Assembly (NCBI RefSeq): GCF_001949145.1
Contig: NW_019091474.1
Location: forward strand, 678,413-742,412
Direction: 5' to 3'
Length of the DNA stretch: 64,000 bases
DNA from: Acanthaster planci
Taxonomy: Eukaryota; Echinodermata; Asteroidea; Valvatida; Acanthasteridae
Every line of letters begins with the position of its first letter. Position 1 is the first letter of the stretch. The notes under the pieces were generated by a model. The model saw nothing but the letters and a program-made list of their open reading frames with translations, was not told where the DNA came from and did not search any database. Below are positions 1 to 13,520 of the stretch, one piece after another. The position numbers and the translations under genes are program-made.

Positions 1-1932
1 TCGAGTTTAGTAAGGAGCACTGTAGCCACATTGCCCCAAACAGCGTCACAATAGTCAGAGTGTGGAAGTATTAGCATTTTGTAAAGCAAATTTAGAGTAT
101 TCCGAGGAAGAACACTTTTGGCTTTACGAAGGATCCCCACATGTTTGTTCACGTTTTTCACAAGTTTGTCTACATGTATATTCCAGGTAAGAGACGGATC
201 AAGCCAGACGTCCAGTTATTTAAATTGAGCCACGTTTTCAGTGGCAATGTTGTTAATGGTAATCGGTAAAGTTTCCTCGGTACGACGTAATTTGGCCTAA
301 GTCCCAAACAGCATACTTTTGGTTTGGTTGATATTATGAGTTAGTCTGAAGACATAAACATTTCCCTCATGACACTGTTGAGTTCTCTATTAATAATATC
401 GATAGATTTAGCGCGAATAATAATTGCTGTATCGTCAGCGTATAAAAACATCTTTGTATCATGTCGTATAATATGAGAAAGGTCGTTTATGTACAAAGTA
501 AAAAGGAGTGGTCCCAATATAGACCCCTGAGGTACTCCATAAGTCGTCCCAGTTAGTGAAGAACAGTTATCACTTATTTTTGTAAGCTGTTGACGTTCAT
601 GCAAGTAGGATGAGAACCAGTCAAGCTCCAGTCCATGCACTCCAATATTCTTAAGTTTACTGAGAAGATGTTCATGATGAACAGTATTGAACGCTTTCTT
701 AAGATCCAGAAAAACTGCCCCAGTAAAGTATCCCGAGTTCATGTTATCCAGTAAATAATCAGAAACGCTTAGCAGACATGTCTGGATGGAATGCATCGGT
801 CTAAAGCCTGACTGATGATCAGTTAAATGTTTTGTTTTTCCATATAACCTAGCAACTGTTTGTGGACAAGTTTTTCCAAACTGTTCATACAAGTAGGAAT
901 ACTGTTTACCGAAAATGGGTCACTTGGGAGACATTTCCATAAGAACGTGCACAAACTTTACTGTTCCATAATTCAATATTCCCTCATCTGATCTGAACCA
1001 AATTTTGTATGTTTTCAATTTAGACCCTAATCTGCCTTCTCTCAAAATTTGGCTAATGCCTCTTTCTGGTAGATGGGGCATTAGGGAGACATTGAAATGT
1101 CTCCCTAATGACCGGTGTCTCCCTAAGGTCGAAAAATTTACCACATAATGTCTCCCTAATGACCCATTTGTAAGAATAATTGAAATCGGCCTATAATGCT
1201 TAACATCTTGACGGTCACCTGTCTTAAATACAGGAGATGTTCTACTCTTTTTCCATGCCAGGGGCACAGAACCAGCGGAGAGGCTTAAGCTCATAATGTG
1301 GGTCAATGGTGCCGCAAGCTATTTGCGGCCTGCCTTCAGTAGCTGGGGGGGGGGCTAATGCCATCAAGCCCAGTAGCCTTGTTGACATTAAGTTCGCAAA
1401 GCAGGCGACAAACCTCCCATGACTTAACACCCACAAATTGAAACAGCCTCTCAAGTGGTTCCGTGTCCTGTTGGGTATGTAAACATGTATCAAAGTGTTC
1501 AGCAGCTCTCTTTGAAGTCAAAGCATCAGCTAGGTTTCTTCCTATGTTGGCAAAAAATGTATTAAACTTGTTAGCAATGTCAGTACCCTCAGTTCATAGT
1601 TCATTACCACCCCTGACGCTATCGATAATGTCGTTTTTAGTGGTAGGCAATATGGTTTTGATGGTCTTCCAAAGTTTCTTTGTGTCAGAACCTGCATCTT
1701 TTATCGAATCTTCAAAAAACTCTCATTTTAGCCTTTTGACTAATTTGTTGGTCTTGTTTCTCAAGTCCCGATAGGCGTCCCAATCTTTGGGAGATTTAGT
1801 GTTCTGAGCACAAACTTTGGTTTGCTGTAGCTTTTTCCAATGAACTAGATAATTGTATGCACACTGTTGTGCATTTGGAAGTGAGCTGTCAGACGGCTGT
1901 ATGCAGATCTTTTTTATCACATTTGTTTGCAT
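1..1932 (-). mobile_element. Non-LTR retrotransposon ORF2 remnant (reverse transcriptase), CR1/L2/jockey-like
   Basis: Read on the minus strand, 1932 down to 1 gives the body of a non-LTR retrotransposon polyprotein in order. It has a linker with KDWDAYRDLRNKTNKLVKRL (1723-1800), the RT entry motif NKATGLDGI (about 1370), VFKTGD..HYRPISII (about 1190-1225), SGFRPMHS, AVFLDLKKAFNTVHHEHLL, VPQGSILGPLLF and the catalytic FLYADDTAI (about 430). It closes with the post-RT region ending in LILPHSDYCDAVWGN at the window edge. Reading frames change several times: the stretch before HLTDHQSG continues in another frame near 840, and stops lie near 1350 and 1740. A 257-bp inverted-repeat element interrupts it after HYRPISII. 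This is an inactive copy whose 3' end lies left of base 1. The clade is uncertain without phylogeny. Confidence 0.9.
913..1169. mobile_element. MITE-like element inserted in the retrotransposon
   Basis: The ends are imperfect inverted repeats: AAATGGGTCACTTGGGAGAC on the left, and the right end reads AAATGGGTCATTAGGGAGAC on the other strand. A second hairpin, cattagggagacatt/aatgtctccctaatg, sits inside at about 1079-1112. The element splits the reverse-transcriptase reading frame, so it arrived after the retrotransposon. No convincing target-site duplication was seen. Confidence 0.7.
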
Positions 1933-3808
1933 TGTACATGTACATGTATGTGTATTTTAGGTCGTTATTTCCATGCATGTTTACTTGTGCGTACATGAAT
2001 TGGATGGGTGTACATGTATATGTAACGTACGGTTTGTCCTGATAAATCATGTTAGAAATGTTGACTGTATTCATTCTGCAGTTTTTTAGGGTTACGTTAC
2101 AAAAGATAAGTACCATCAAAAAGAAATTTAGTTAAACACGGGGGTACTTGTGAGGCTTTTTTCTGTGAGGAAACTATGACAACTAATTGAATTCAACTGT
2201 ACAAGGCAGAAAGGATTGGACTTCATTCTCTTTTTAACTGTATATCAATCAGCCTAAAGCACCTTAGCTTGGAGTGATCTTTTTTTCCTAGATTTGTTGG
2301 AGGTGTGAACAGTGCATACATTTAGATCAACATGTGCACTGTATCTTTGTACACGCTTTAGATCATTCCTTACAATTTGCTGACTTGACATAAAATACAA
2401 TAAAGAGGGCCAGCTACATGTATGTTACATGGAGCAGTGTTTTCTCGGTAAATTTTTTGTGAATGTCTCAATGTCCAAAAACATTTTAAACCTGTAAATC
2501 TGCACACATTTACTGTGTCTACTAAACTTTAGCCAAATGTATTCACAGATCTTCTACTCTGCCTACTACAACGTTTTTATAACATTACCTGCAGTGGACA
2601 CTTTGTGTTCGCCATTGTACAGTGCAGTGTACATGTACCATACATGTGGTTTGTGATTTAAGTACCACTGTGTATATACAGCAGTTAAAAACCAAATTAC
2701 ATGTCTCTTACAATTATGTAATCAGAATTAAAAGACAGAAATAAAGTAGCAATTAAATATCATAAAACAAAATAAAAGAGATGTAAATTGCACATGATAA
2801 CAAGTCGCTGGGTAAGGGTAATGACACGTGTAAGATACATATTTCATACATTGGATGTTACTCATGCAGAGAAATTGTCAACTAGGGAAGGAGACTGCAT
2901 CTGAACTCTTTGGTTGATTGTGCATTTACCAGATACATATGCCCCAAGTGTGGTGTTGTTCTCATGGTCACGGATGAAGTGTTCCCGGTCTCAGGGTACC
3001 AGATGGAGAATTTAGCAGAGCGGCTAGACTTTTTAGCAAAGTCCTTGCATATTTGTGCGGTGCACTGTCAGGCTGCAGAGTACAGTGTAGCCAAGGCCCC
3101 GGCATACCGGTGGGATGTTGTACAGTATATGTGCATGTATGTACACTCATCACTGAGGACGTAGTGGCATACCGGTATTCTTTTTTTTAATTTCTCCTTC
3201 TGAAATAGTTGTTTGTAAAATTGATACTGTATGCTGAAACATGCTGGTAAGGGCTTAACGAGTGGCTACCCGTAATGTACAGGTAAATTTGTCAGAGAAC
3301 AAGCCATCCCTTATAATATCCACACTTAAAAGCTCTATGTGCTCGTGGTACTGCACATGCGTGACCAGGGAGTTTCTTTGTGGCTAGGAAAGTCAAGACA
3401 GAGTTGTGGGGACAAAGACTTCACCTCATGGTTGTGGTCTGCACAAGATCTGTGTTTCCACGCAAAACTCAGATGGTCCCTGCAACTACAGAACCAACAC
3501 GGGGTACCGGCACCTGTACATGAAAATCATAATTCATAGAAAGTTATGTGAGGACAGTGTACAAAGGTGTATTTTCACTTCTGAGGACTATTGTGATCAA
3601 TTTCTGGAGGACACCACTGAATTCTTTGCTGTTTCTTTGTATTGTCGTCCTCAGTCTAAATTTGTACTCAATGTTTAATACAAATCCTTTACTCTCCATT
3701 TGAACCTGAAGTACATTGCCTGCTATAAAGTTCGAAAGCCATTCTATCTGTGAAACTACTGTCAAGGGCCACACTGGTACAGCATGTTAGCAAGCACGCT
3801 GTTTGTCT
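1933..3808. other. Non-coding stretch between retrotransposon and GPCR
   Basis: I see no credible exon. The sequence is AT-rich with scattered TACATGTA and CCGGTA palindromes. Short open frames here have no recognisable domain or supporting splice pattern. Confidence 0.5.
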
Positions 3809-4726
3809 TCAAGGATTCCTCTTGAACAATTTCCTTAAGCCAGCCTGAAAAGATTTGTATCTTAATGCGTAGATGATTGGATTCACACAAGAGTTGGCAG
3901 CCCCCGAGACAATTGTGAATCTGTAGACCTCGTCTGAGAATTGCACCACGTAGGCGATGAGATTGGGCAGCCAGCATATGATGTAGAAGCCGAATACAAG
4001 GAGCAGCATCTTGATGACATTTTTACTGGCACGGAGCATGGACGCGTTCTGCATTTCCGGGGGTGGGGCTTCCTGCTCGCTGCCAGTAATGTTGGCAGAT
4101 GGCATGGGCTGGATGGTCCGAGCCTTGCGCCGCAGGACCAGCAGGATGTGTGCGTAGGCAAAGAGCATCAGGACGGCCGGCAGGAAGAAGAGCAGGGCAC
4201 TGTCCAGGATCAGGAGGGCATGTAGTGCTGGGCTGTGTAGCTCCAGGTCAGGGCTGATATTGCAGTGGTTGTTCGCGGCCGAGAACTCCACAGTTATCAG
4301 GGTCAGGGTCGCCGAGGCTATGCTAAGCAGCCAGGTGGCGGCAATCAGGGTGGCAGGCAGGCAGCAACGGTTGGCCATCACCGCCACGTAGCGGAAGGGG
4401 AACACGATGGCCAGGTAGCGCTCCAGTGTCAGTGCGGCCAGGCCAAGTGTGGACGCATTCAGGAAGAGCCACAGCACGTACTCAAATGTCCAGACCTTGC
4501 AGATGAACATGCCCAGGCTGCCAGCGGGCAGCGGGTCAGGAGAGGGGATGTTGAACTGCAGAGGGAGCAGCAGAGAGCAAAGGAGGTCGGCCACCGCCTG
4601 GTTGACGATGAAAGTGTTGGTCAAAGTGCGTAGGTTGGGATCGTGCCAAATGACAATGCAAACGATGCCGTTGCCAATTGTGCCCACAATTCCAATCGGA
4701 ATGCACAATATGCCTAGCACATCCAT
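3809..4726 (-). CDS. Class A (rhodopsin-family) G-protein-coupled receptor, intronless
   Basis: This is a seven-transmembrane receptor of 305 residues in one uninterrupted exon; ligand unknown. Hallmarks by residue: N19 in GNG (TM1), D47 in AVADLL (TM2), C76 before TM3, ERY 102-104 (a DRY variant), W132 (TM4), C155 in the second extracellular loop (probable disulfide with C76), P183 and Y191 (TM5), FYIICWLPN 247-255 (TM6 CWxP) and NSCVNPIIY 278-286 (TM7 NPxxY). ICL3 spans about 198-233 and the tail after NPxxY is only about 19 residues. The overall pattern suits a peptide- or amine-type receptor, perhaps galanin/allatostatin-like; this is inference. The start at 4726 has a purine at -3 and G at +4. 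The N-terminus before TM1 is almost absent, so an upstream coding exon cannot be excluded. Strand is opposite to the transporter downstream. Confidence 0.92.
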   Translation of the reverse strand: MDVLGILCIPIGIVGTIGNGIVCIVIWHDPNLRTLTNTFIVNQAVADLLCSLLLPLQFNIPSPDPLPAGSLGMFICKVWTFEYVLWLFLNASTLGLAALTLERYLAIVFPFRYVAVMANRCCLPATLIAATWLLSIASATLTLITVEFSAANNHCNISPDLELHSPALHALLILDSALLFFLPAVLMLFAYAHILLVLRRKARTIQPMPSANITGSEQEAPPPEMQNASMLRASKNVIKMLLLVFGFYIICWLPNLIAYVVQFSDEVYRFTIVSGAANSCVNPIIYALRYKSFQAGLRKLFKRNP

Positions 4727-5009
4727 CTCTGTGTTGTCACACCAACTGTGTGCCCTTACAGCTCCGGCAGTGGTTTATCTCCTCGTCTCTGATAGCCACA
4801 AGGAAAGTGTGGAGTCTAGAGTCTGGTGGAGGTAAAAGTGAACAAGATGCTTGGTTAGTTACCGGTATCAACAAATCATGTTGGTTATCAAAATACCTGT
4901 TGCCTCAGTCCAAGGTCAAGTTTTCAATTTGTAACCACTATCTGCCGGGTGGAATTTTCTTGAGCGGGATAAGATGACTGGACCTTTTCAAGATTCTCCT
5001 TTTTCAAAG

Positions 5010-5510
5010 TTCTTCAAAAATTCGTGTGTTCATCTACTGGATGTTTACACCCACACGAACGACTGTCTGGTGGCTACTCTAATCTGACAGGCAACCTTCA
5101 TTGACGCCCCAATATTCAGCCCAGGCCTGCAGCCCTGTAAAAGAGAGCCCAGAATTGTGAGGTGTTGCATAATTTCCTTTGTTCAGGTGAATGCCAGTAG
5201 TGTTTTTTTATATGCGGCTGGATTAGCGAGCAGCAGCACTGTGTCGCTCATCAATGGGGCCCCGGAGCGTTTTTGTCCGCAGTGCTAATGCGCAGGCGCA
5301 CCATGCTCAAAACAGTGGTATACTGTTTACAAACAGTGCCGGATTACCTTCGAAAAATGGAAGTTGAAAAATGATTGCAGTGAGGTCCTTTGGTCCGAGT
5401 GCTGTCTTTTGTTACACAGACCAGCTCTTTTGTCCAAAACTGGGCACCCTGGCTCTGCGTATGAACACACGGGGCCCGAAATCGGGCACCCCTGGAGGAC
5501 GTTGTTAAGA
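5010..5510 (+). repeat. Dispersed 0.5-kb repeat, copy 1
   Basis: Matches 60195-60715 in the same orientation across several blocks: GACTGTCTGGTGGC, CAGGCCTGCAGCC.TGTAAAA, GTGGTATACTGTTT and a block reading GTCTTTTGTTACA. Divergence is substantial, with small indels. No coding capacity or terminal repeats were recognised, so the element type is unknown. Confidence 0.7.
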
Positions 5511-6048
5511 GAAGCAACTAAAATGGACACTTGTATATCTATATTAGCAATATAGTAATTTCACTGTTGAGATGTACTCAAATATTGTCACTGTCATGGT
5601 AGCAGTTGTCCAGGGTTACACTGAACAATCTCTGTTATTCATATGAATAGCTACCGGTAATTGGATCCAATTTCCTGTACAGTGCATAAGGAGTTAATGT
5701 GTAGCCAAGTACTATCGTACCGGTACAGGTCATCCAGCTGCCCAGTACTTGCTCATTTTACTTCTTGAGAAACAAATTATACAGTTTTCTGCTTGGTTAC
5801 CAGAAACTTATCTGTCTCATGGCCAAAATTTGCAGCGTTATCAACAGCAAGGCAGTTTATATTGCTTGCCAAACAAACTCAAATTGTATTATATCAGTGT
5901 GTAGTCGTTAGACTTTGAAAGTGCGAGCTGTCCACGAGTAGCTGCCCATGCTTGATTGCCACTGATGAAATTCACGTGTTAAGAGATAAAGTGATGTGCT
6001 GGGCTTGATGCATATAATTATTTGCTTCAGTACAGTAAGTTACCGGTT

Positions 6049-6280
6049 ATATCTGCCCCAAGCTGAAGTGCACCCCCAATTGGCGAAAAAAAAGACAGGT
6101 TGTTACAAGTGGGTTCTTGCACGCGTTCTGCGTGTATGCAAAAACCATACATGCCGCCATAAATTAGTTATGCGTACTCAGCACGCTCTGCATGAAACGC
6201 GCGTATACTTGCGTACCTCATGGTGTGCCTATGCGGGCATTAAAAAAAACCGTCCTCTTTTGTTCCGCCTGAGCAGATGC
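6049..6280. mobile_element. CCGAGT-type MITE, copy 1
   Basis: Shares ordered blocks with 17075-17320 and 55333-55551: GAAGTGCACC, GGGTTCTTGCAC, GCGTACTCAGC, GCTCTGCAT and TCCTCTTTTGT. Its ends are loosely inverted (TATCTGCCCCAAG at the left; the right end reads CATCTGCTCAGGC on the opposite strand). Non-coding. Confidence 0.6.
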
Positions 6281-8220
6281 AGTAATGCATATAAGTCTCT
6301 CTTCTTTGCAGTTAATTCTAACCATCTGAACATGATGCTGCTCTGAGTGGAAGCTTTTTTAAAACTGACCGGGATCAGTTTTCTTTAAACCAAAAACATT
6401 TAGTTTAACCCTGTGGTCAGCCGCTGGACTGCAGCAGAAATACAGCTTTGTTGTTTTTCTCATTAATTAAAACATACACAACCAATACCAGTACGGTTGA
6501 GACTACAGTACATGTAGTCCTCATTCGACCCACGTGTATTTTAACCTGTGTAGCCAGAGTTACTCTTGGAATCAACCAGAGAACCTACCAGTACCAATCC
6601 TGAGAAGCCAGGTAATCCAAGGAATAAGCCTCAGTGAAGTGTGTAAGAATTTTTTCCCTTTTTGTTTGGCAATTCTTGCCGCTTCTGTTATGGCTGTCAA
6701 TGAATTGTCTGTAAATTAGTGATAGGTCGCAATGAAGTTTGCCAAAGTGCTTCATTACTGTGCGGTATGTCTCAGGAAACTTCCATTCAAGCTGTTTGAC
6801 TGGCAACGTGTCCATAAAACAAGTTTACATTGGAGTAATGAAATGGACTGTTCATAACTATCAACAGGAAAAACTGCAAGTTTTTAGGGCCAGCTCGCAG
6901 GGTTAAAAAGTGAAAGATTGTATGGAGTAAACAATGAAGAAATAAGAACAGGTGTTTGTGGCACACATTATTTTCATCTGTGTTAGACCATGTTTCTTTG
7001 TTTCATCTTTAAAGGTGAATCTGTACATGTAGAAACTGTTTTGTTTCGGTCCAGATGATGTGTAGTTGCGGAACCAATGTCAGCAGCATTGTATTTAATC
7101 ACTCTTCGAGCAAACATTGAGAGGGTTTTTTTCAATCCTGCGAGAGTCACTTCCCCATCTCGTTGAGTGCACTGTTTGCTCAGCTCGTCCAAATCCAGTA
7201 GCGCACTGTACACACTTCAGTTTTTGGGGTCACACTTCCCCATGGAAACAGACACCAATGACAGAGCGAGTTGTTCTGAATGCAACAGCGATTGCCTGCT
7301 CCTCTCTCGCGTGAAGTATGTACAAGGGGTTCGGGTTTCGTACCACCGGCGCACGTGGACTTCCACACATGCCGCGCTTCTAAATAGCCGATCCATTACC
7401 TGCCATATAAGCCTGTGTACGCAATGTTGGAATGTGTACATGCTCTTTCCACTTGTAGCATTTATTTACACAGAGCCACCAGTTCAATATGTCAGAGTAG
7501 AAATTCTTGTTTGTACCAGCGAATTTACACGTGCACATGTACTTCCTTTAAAAAAGCAGAGTTCGGATGAACAAGGCATTGCTGGTCCCTGTTACGAGTG
7601 ATAGGCCTGGATTGATTGCAGTTTAGGGTTATGGGTGTAGCCCATGGGTGTGGCCAATGCCCATGGGTGTGGCCGATGCCCATGGGTGTGGCAAATTGAT
7701 AGCCTGAACATACTGGTACATGTACATCCAGTAGTGCTCACACTGCCTCCTGTTCTGAAGTTGTACAGACCTTAGTTTGTCATTTCAAACCAGTTTCACA
7801 TATCGTAATAGACCAAGTGTAATAATCCTTCTAAAATCCGTGGCTTTCATACAGAGACTCCAAATTTCTTTTTTTTTCCTGTTTTTCTGATCCGGATATA
7901 AATCTTAGGAACATAGACCATGTAGAGCTCGGTGCAGCTCAGTGGAAATTGGAGGGACGGCGAGGAATGGGGCATTGTTGGGGAATGACTTGGAAATTTG
8001 AAAAGTGGGAGGGAGGCCCTAAAACCTGAAGACACAGCACGTACTGTCTATAGGGGGCGATGTTCACGATGCAGATGTGCACCTGTAACACAGTGTACAC
8101 TTCAATTGCTGCAGAATCCTATATCAGAACAGCGTACATGTAAATTTCTTTATTGTTCTTCTTCCTTTTTGAGTGCCATTGAATTCATTTTGGTCGTTGG
8201 GATGTCTGAAAAATGCTTCA

Positions 8221-8443
8221 CAGTGTTGTATTCGAGTCCATCTCAAGTCCTTTCACAAGTCCCTCCACAAGTCCAGTCATAGGTCCCTCCACAAGGCCAG
8301 TCATAAGTAACAGGGTGAACAATGACCAAAAATGTTTCTATCGCAATTCATTTGAATAGCTTGTGAACTGGCTTAAGACTGAATGACTGTACATGTGTAT
8401 GATGGACTTCCAGGGACTTGTGATAGACTCAAATACAAAACTG
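8221..8443. mobile_element. CAGTGTTGTATTC foldback element, copy 1
   Basis: The left end is CAGTGTTGTATTCGAGTCC; the right end read on the other strand is CAGTTTTGTATTTGAGTC. The inside holds short direct repeats of the type AAGTCCCTCCACAAG, then a block AATAGCTTGTGAACTGGCTT shared with 47143-47478. No coding capacity, so a non-autonomous element. Confidence 0.75.
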
Positions 8444-11400
8444 ATGCTTCACAATCTGCCAGAATTTTGTTCACCTCGAAAAAGTGAAGGGATATGTATT
8501 TTCCAATAGCCCATTCCCGCAGTCACAAAGAGGGAGGATATCCCAATCCTTCCCTCCCCCCCCAAGGATTTACGCCCATATGGCTGAGTGACATGTACGG
8601 GTATGGCCATACATGTACAGTGTACTCGCTGAATGCCAGCAAGGACTAGTGATACAGTGTGCATTGTCCCATGCATTGCCCCTGCGGAGAGGCAAATGAG
8701 CATGGAAATTCACAAATTAATCAACAAGGTCAAGTGCAGACGATACGAAAGAAGGGTGGAAGGCTTTGGAGGTTTTTGTGTTGTCGGTTTGTTTTTCCTA
8801 CATGTACACTGTATGCCTTACTCATTTCCTGAAAAGGATTCCACTTCATGTAGTAGTATTCCATCTGCTGTAATCAATAAGGTTTGATACATAGGTTTTA
8901 CGTGTAGTCATTTTCACGATGGTGGTTGTCAATTCTCATGTTGAAGCTGAGTCAGTTTTATTTGTGTATACAAATTACCATCTTGCTTCAAGCACATCGG
9001 CCACTAAGAGTGATCCTCCCCCGGGGATTTTCATTTTTGTACCGGTACATGTAGTTTTTACGGGGTTGTTTTTGTTCTTATCGAAAATCCCATGATACCA
9101 GAATCTAATTTCACTAAATTGTCCACATCAGAAAAAAATGAGTCACAACTGAGATTAAACGTGATTGACACGAGTGGACCTTGATCTGGTCTGTAATCTG
9201 GTTTGTACCCCTGATGTACTGTTGACATTGCCTCCCTTGAAGCTTCCTTCAGAAATTCCAAATCGAGTTTGAATCTGGGACTCCTAAGAGTTTAACAAAT
9301 CGTTTCAGTGCAGAAAGAAAGTGTATTAAACTGTTACGACATGTTTTCAGATGAGGATGAGGAATGTTTACCACATGGATTTACACATACAGGTACCTGT
9401 TCATGTACCGGTACATATAGCAATATGTTGGAAGTGTTTGGGAATAATATTCACTGGGTAGGCCCAAGAGAAAGTGAATACGCATTGTTGATGTAAGTGA
9501 AATTCAGTTTCCAGCCGCATTAAAATGGCACTTGTTGAATGTTCCATGCCGGTACTTTGTGGTTCTTTAGGGCAGTCATTTCTCTTTTTGGATTTCATTC
9601 AGATTTCCGTGGGGAACAAGGAATTCTTTGACAAGTTAGGTTACACAGTAGCTAGCCTGAAGTATAGATAATTGAAATACCAACAGTTACATGTATACAT
9701 GTACATACATGTATATATATGTGCACTGTGGACGTTCATGTAGGAAATATTTTCTAGATGCCCAAATTCTGTCAAGAAAGCATGAAGTGAGCAGTCAGTA
9801 GTCAGTTTTAAGTCATTCAGACAGGAGTCACGTTGTCATTTGTGATTAAAAATAAAAAGCGACAGAAACCAACTCAAAAAGTAAATTATTCATTAAAAAA
9901 GATTTAAAAGGAATAGAAATTTTCAGCAGGGCAAGAAGTACCGGCAGGCCTATTGTTCATCTCTGAAATCTTGCTAAACCATGGCTGGAGGTACTCCTAG
10001 ACGTGAGAAACTATTATAATGTCCATTGTGTGCGTTGTTGCAACTGATTTTGTATATGGTTTAATCAACAATCTGCCAGTCAGTAAGACTAAATGTTCAG
10101 ATATACATGTATTTCTGATCAAATTGAAGTTCAAATATTCAAATAGTGAATTATTCAAATTGACTTAGCTCTATGGACAAGTCTCGTAATCCTGGGAGTT
10201 TGCTCAACAAGTTTAGTGCTAGAAGAGGACGATGACAAACGATTCATTGACAGTGCAATTGTCTTGGGTATTGCCATCGCTAGAACAAAGACAGTATTAT
10301 TTAACAATTTGGACGAGTTTATTACCATATTGACGGCTAATGACTCATTGAACGTAATCACCACATTCATGTACCGTATCCTGATTTGAAAATCTGTACA
10401 CATGCATTAAAAGTGCTATCAACCCGTTACAAACCGGGTATTTACCTGTGGTTCTGTGTGCAGTACTTTTGAGGCAATTTTTTGCCCTGTGAAATCTGTT
10501 TGGTTCTGGGGTGAACTTACATGTATGGTGTGGTGGATATACATGTACATGTATACTGCAGGATGAATTCCTGATCTTTACTGTAATTTTTGTTTTTATA
10601 AAAGAAGTCATCCCACTTTTGATGTTGAAGCTTCTGTGACTTATGATATGGTACTGGTACATGTACATCAGAGGTTCTGTAAGTGAATCTTGATGCATGA
10701 GGATGGCCAGAAAAACAAAATCAGGAAAAGTAGCGTGTTCCATATCCCAGGTGTGTCTGGTCACGAAACTGCAAAGTGATCAGATATTGCATATTTATCA
10801 TAACAATTGAATTCACACTGTTGCACCTTGTGATTCGGGGCAAGCTTTTGCATAGCGACCACCATCTCTGGAATGGACTGGTTTCTTTGTGCGTTTGAGA
10901 ACAATGTATTGGTGCAAAGCGTCTCTTACATGTAGGTATGGCTAACTAGACTAAAGCTATTGCCCCGAAAAATCATGAGGTATGATATAGTGTTGCGAAT
11001 TCAAATTCTGCCCTCGAATGAGTTTAAAAACTCATCGTACCAAGGTTAATTCAAATTGTAACTCACAAAAGACTTTCTAGGCTGTTAGACCTGGTATTGA
11101 TTTATTGAAGTGACTGAAGTGACCTTCGTGTATAATAAATTAACTTTGCTACTTGTCTACACCAGGTACACTACATTTATAAATCTGACCTGGCCCTAGT
11201 TTTTCACACAGTATCTAGCCTGGCTTCTGTCAAATGGGCGAAAGCCATTAGTGTATAATTACCAATTTTCTCTGCTTCAACATGCACTGTCCGTGCTGTA
11301 GATACATGTAGTCAATGATAGTGAGGTCAAATACATCTATCAGATTTCAAGAAAAAAAATTTTTTTTTTTGGAAAGCAGAGACTTTTGCTGAAAAAGTTG

Positions 11401-13520
11401 CTGAAATTAACAATTACCTTACATTGCAACTAAGCCTCGCAAAATGTTTCCCAATTCTGATGAATTGTTGACCATTTTTCAGGTTCCAAAAACCGTGCCG
11501 ATAAATCTGCATTGTACTTGAAAAGAGCTCCTTAAAGTTGCCCAGAACGTCTGATTTTGTTCAAACCTGTATGCAAAGCACATGGATTCTTCCAAGTTCT
11601 CAAATCTTCTTGAATATTTATAGATTTTTTTTTTTAAATTTGCACTAAGACTTTTTCTTGAGCCACAAATGTGGTCATTTTGTTGCTTGATTTCAGAAAG
11701 CAAGGAGTTTCACTTTCCCTTTTGGAGTTTTGAACATGAGGAACAAAACGTGCTTTGTTTCATAGAATTCATCTTTTATTCCTTGTTTTGGTAAATGCAA
11801 GAAACCAGTACAGCCTTGTTTGTATTGTTTGTGCCCCATTAGAAACCAGAAAGTCTTCATTTTATCCCAATTTCACTCATCCATTCATCATCGAGCAGAA
11901 TTAGCCAGAGGCACTTGGTACAAATTCCTTCGCCTACCATTTTGCAGCCTGGGGAGGCCTGCACAATAAAGTGACAGGGAGCAAAATCACGACACTGATT
12001 GAAGTGGAATTAGGAGGGATTATTTAGAAGTGGATTGAACACCCAATGCAGAATCAGAATGTTGTCAATAGAGACATTATTAGAGGTAAAAGCGCTGAGT
12101 ATCGTGCTGCAAATTGTATATTTTTAGTGTCTTTTTGACACAGATTTGCAATTCAATGTAAAAAGGATAAGAAACTCTTCTGTGCGCCTATTTTTGGGGA
12201 AACGCTGCCGATGTACTTGATTTTTTCTTTGCTCCGGTTTTGGCCATAAATTGGAGGCCTCAGAACCAACATGGTAATGAGTCATAATGATTATTTCGTT
12301 TGATGTTCTTGCAATAAAATGTGATAGATTGGCCGTCACAAGCAGCCAGGCCTTTGGTAACAAATACAGATTGCACCTACATGTACCGGTACTTCGTCTC
12401 CTGCTAGAGGAATCAAAAGAGTAACAGTGTTCAATTTTTTACAGTTTTTGAAAGCATTTCAACTAATGCAGTCCTATAGTGCGGTGTTTTGATGTTCGTA
12501 AACATATCGGTAATTATACATGGAAAGGATGGTCCCAAGGTTGCCCCACCTGCAGCAGTGTGAACCCCCCCCCCCCGATTGACATCATTTTTATAAGCTG
12601 CCATATATTTACGTGTATTAATAGAAGTGTAGGTTTTGCCAGTTAAGTACATGTTCATGTATGTAGCTTTGCCAAGGGAAAGGGGAGAAGGGCAGGCCCC
12701 CCTTGCAAGCTTCTCCGCCCCTACCATCAGTAAAAACCATAAGCACCAAAGTATCTACATGCACTGTATGATTCTTGATTCTTGTGATGTGTGCTGTGCC
12801 CCTCCCCCCCATGGTCCCGGAGCTGGCAGCGGGGCAGCTTTCCCTTTTAGTTTACTTGGATGCCTTGTCGTCAACACACTGATTGGTCTGAACACCGACA
12901 CCTGCATGGGTACTGTCTTTACACACTACTAGTAGATTTTGTGCATAATCGATTGATAGAAGTTGGCGAGGTTCAAGTTTTTTTTTAATGGATCACGGTC
13001 ATGCCACGTACCTGTACATGTATATGTAGTTGCAGTGCACCATATGTTGGTACATGCAGATCTACCGGTACATGTGGGTTGTGAGAAGTACCGGGGGGAG
13101 GGTATTTGGTTCTGCTTGTGACAAATACTGTGCTTGACCAGCTGTGTTTAGTCAGGAAAACAAAGCATGTAGAGGTATGCACTGTAAATACGGGAGTGTG
13201 CCAAAAATGTCCTGTATTCTTACCAGGTTTGGAGGTGGACTTGCATGCGGTATTGAGGTTCAGTTCTGGGTTCAGTGTTTCAATCGGTGTTAATGCATGA
13301 TACATTAACTAGTAGGTATTAGCCGTTTCAGGTGGTGAACACAATTATTCACAATTTAGAGCACAGTTATCATGTATAGCCCACATTCCGGTGGTACCAG
13401 TGTTGTACATGTCACACCCACATGCACATGATGTACTGAAACTTGTATCCTTGTGGAGACATGGCTTTGTATGTGCTGAAATGTGGTGCCTTGTGGAGAC
13501 CCCGAAGAATGGGTTGAATA

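Noticed and set aside
4265-4633. A 122-codon frame on the plus strand
   Set aside because: It is the antisense shadow of the GPCR exon with a low-complexity Gly/Gln/Arg composition.
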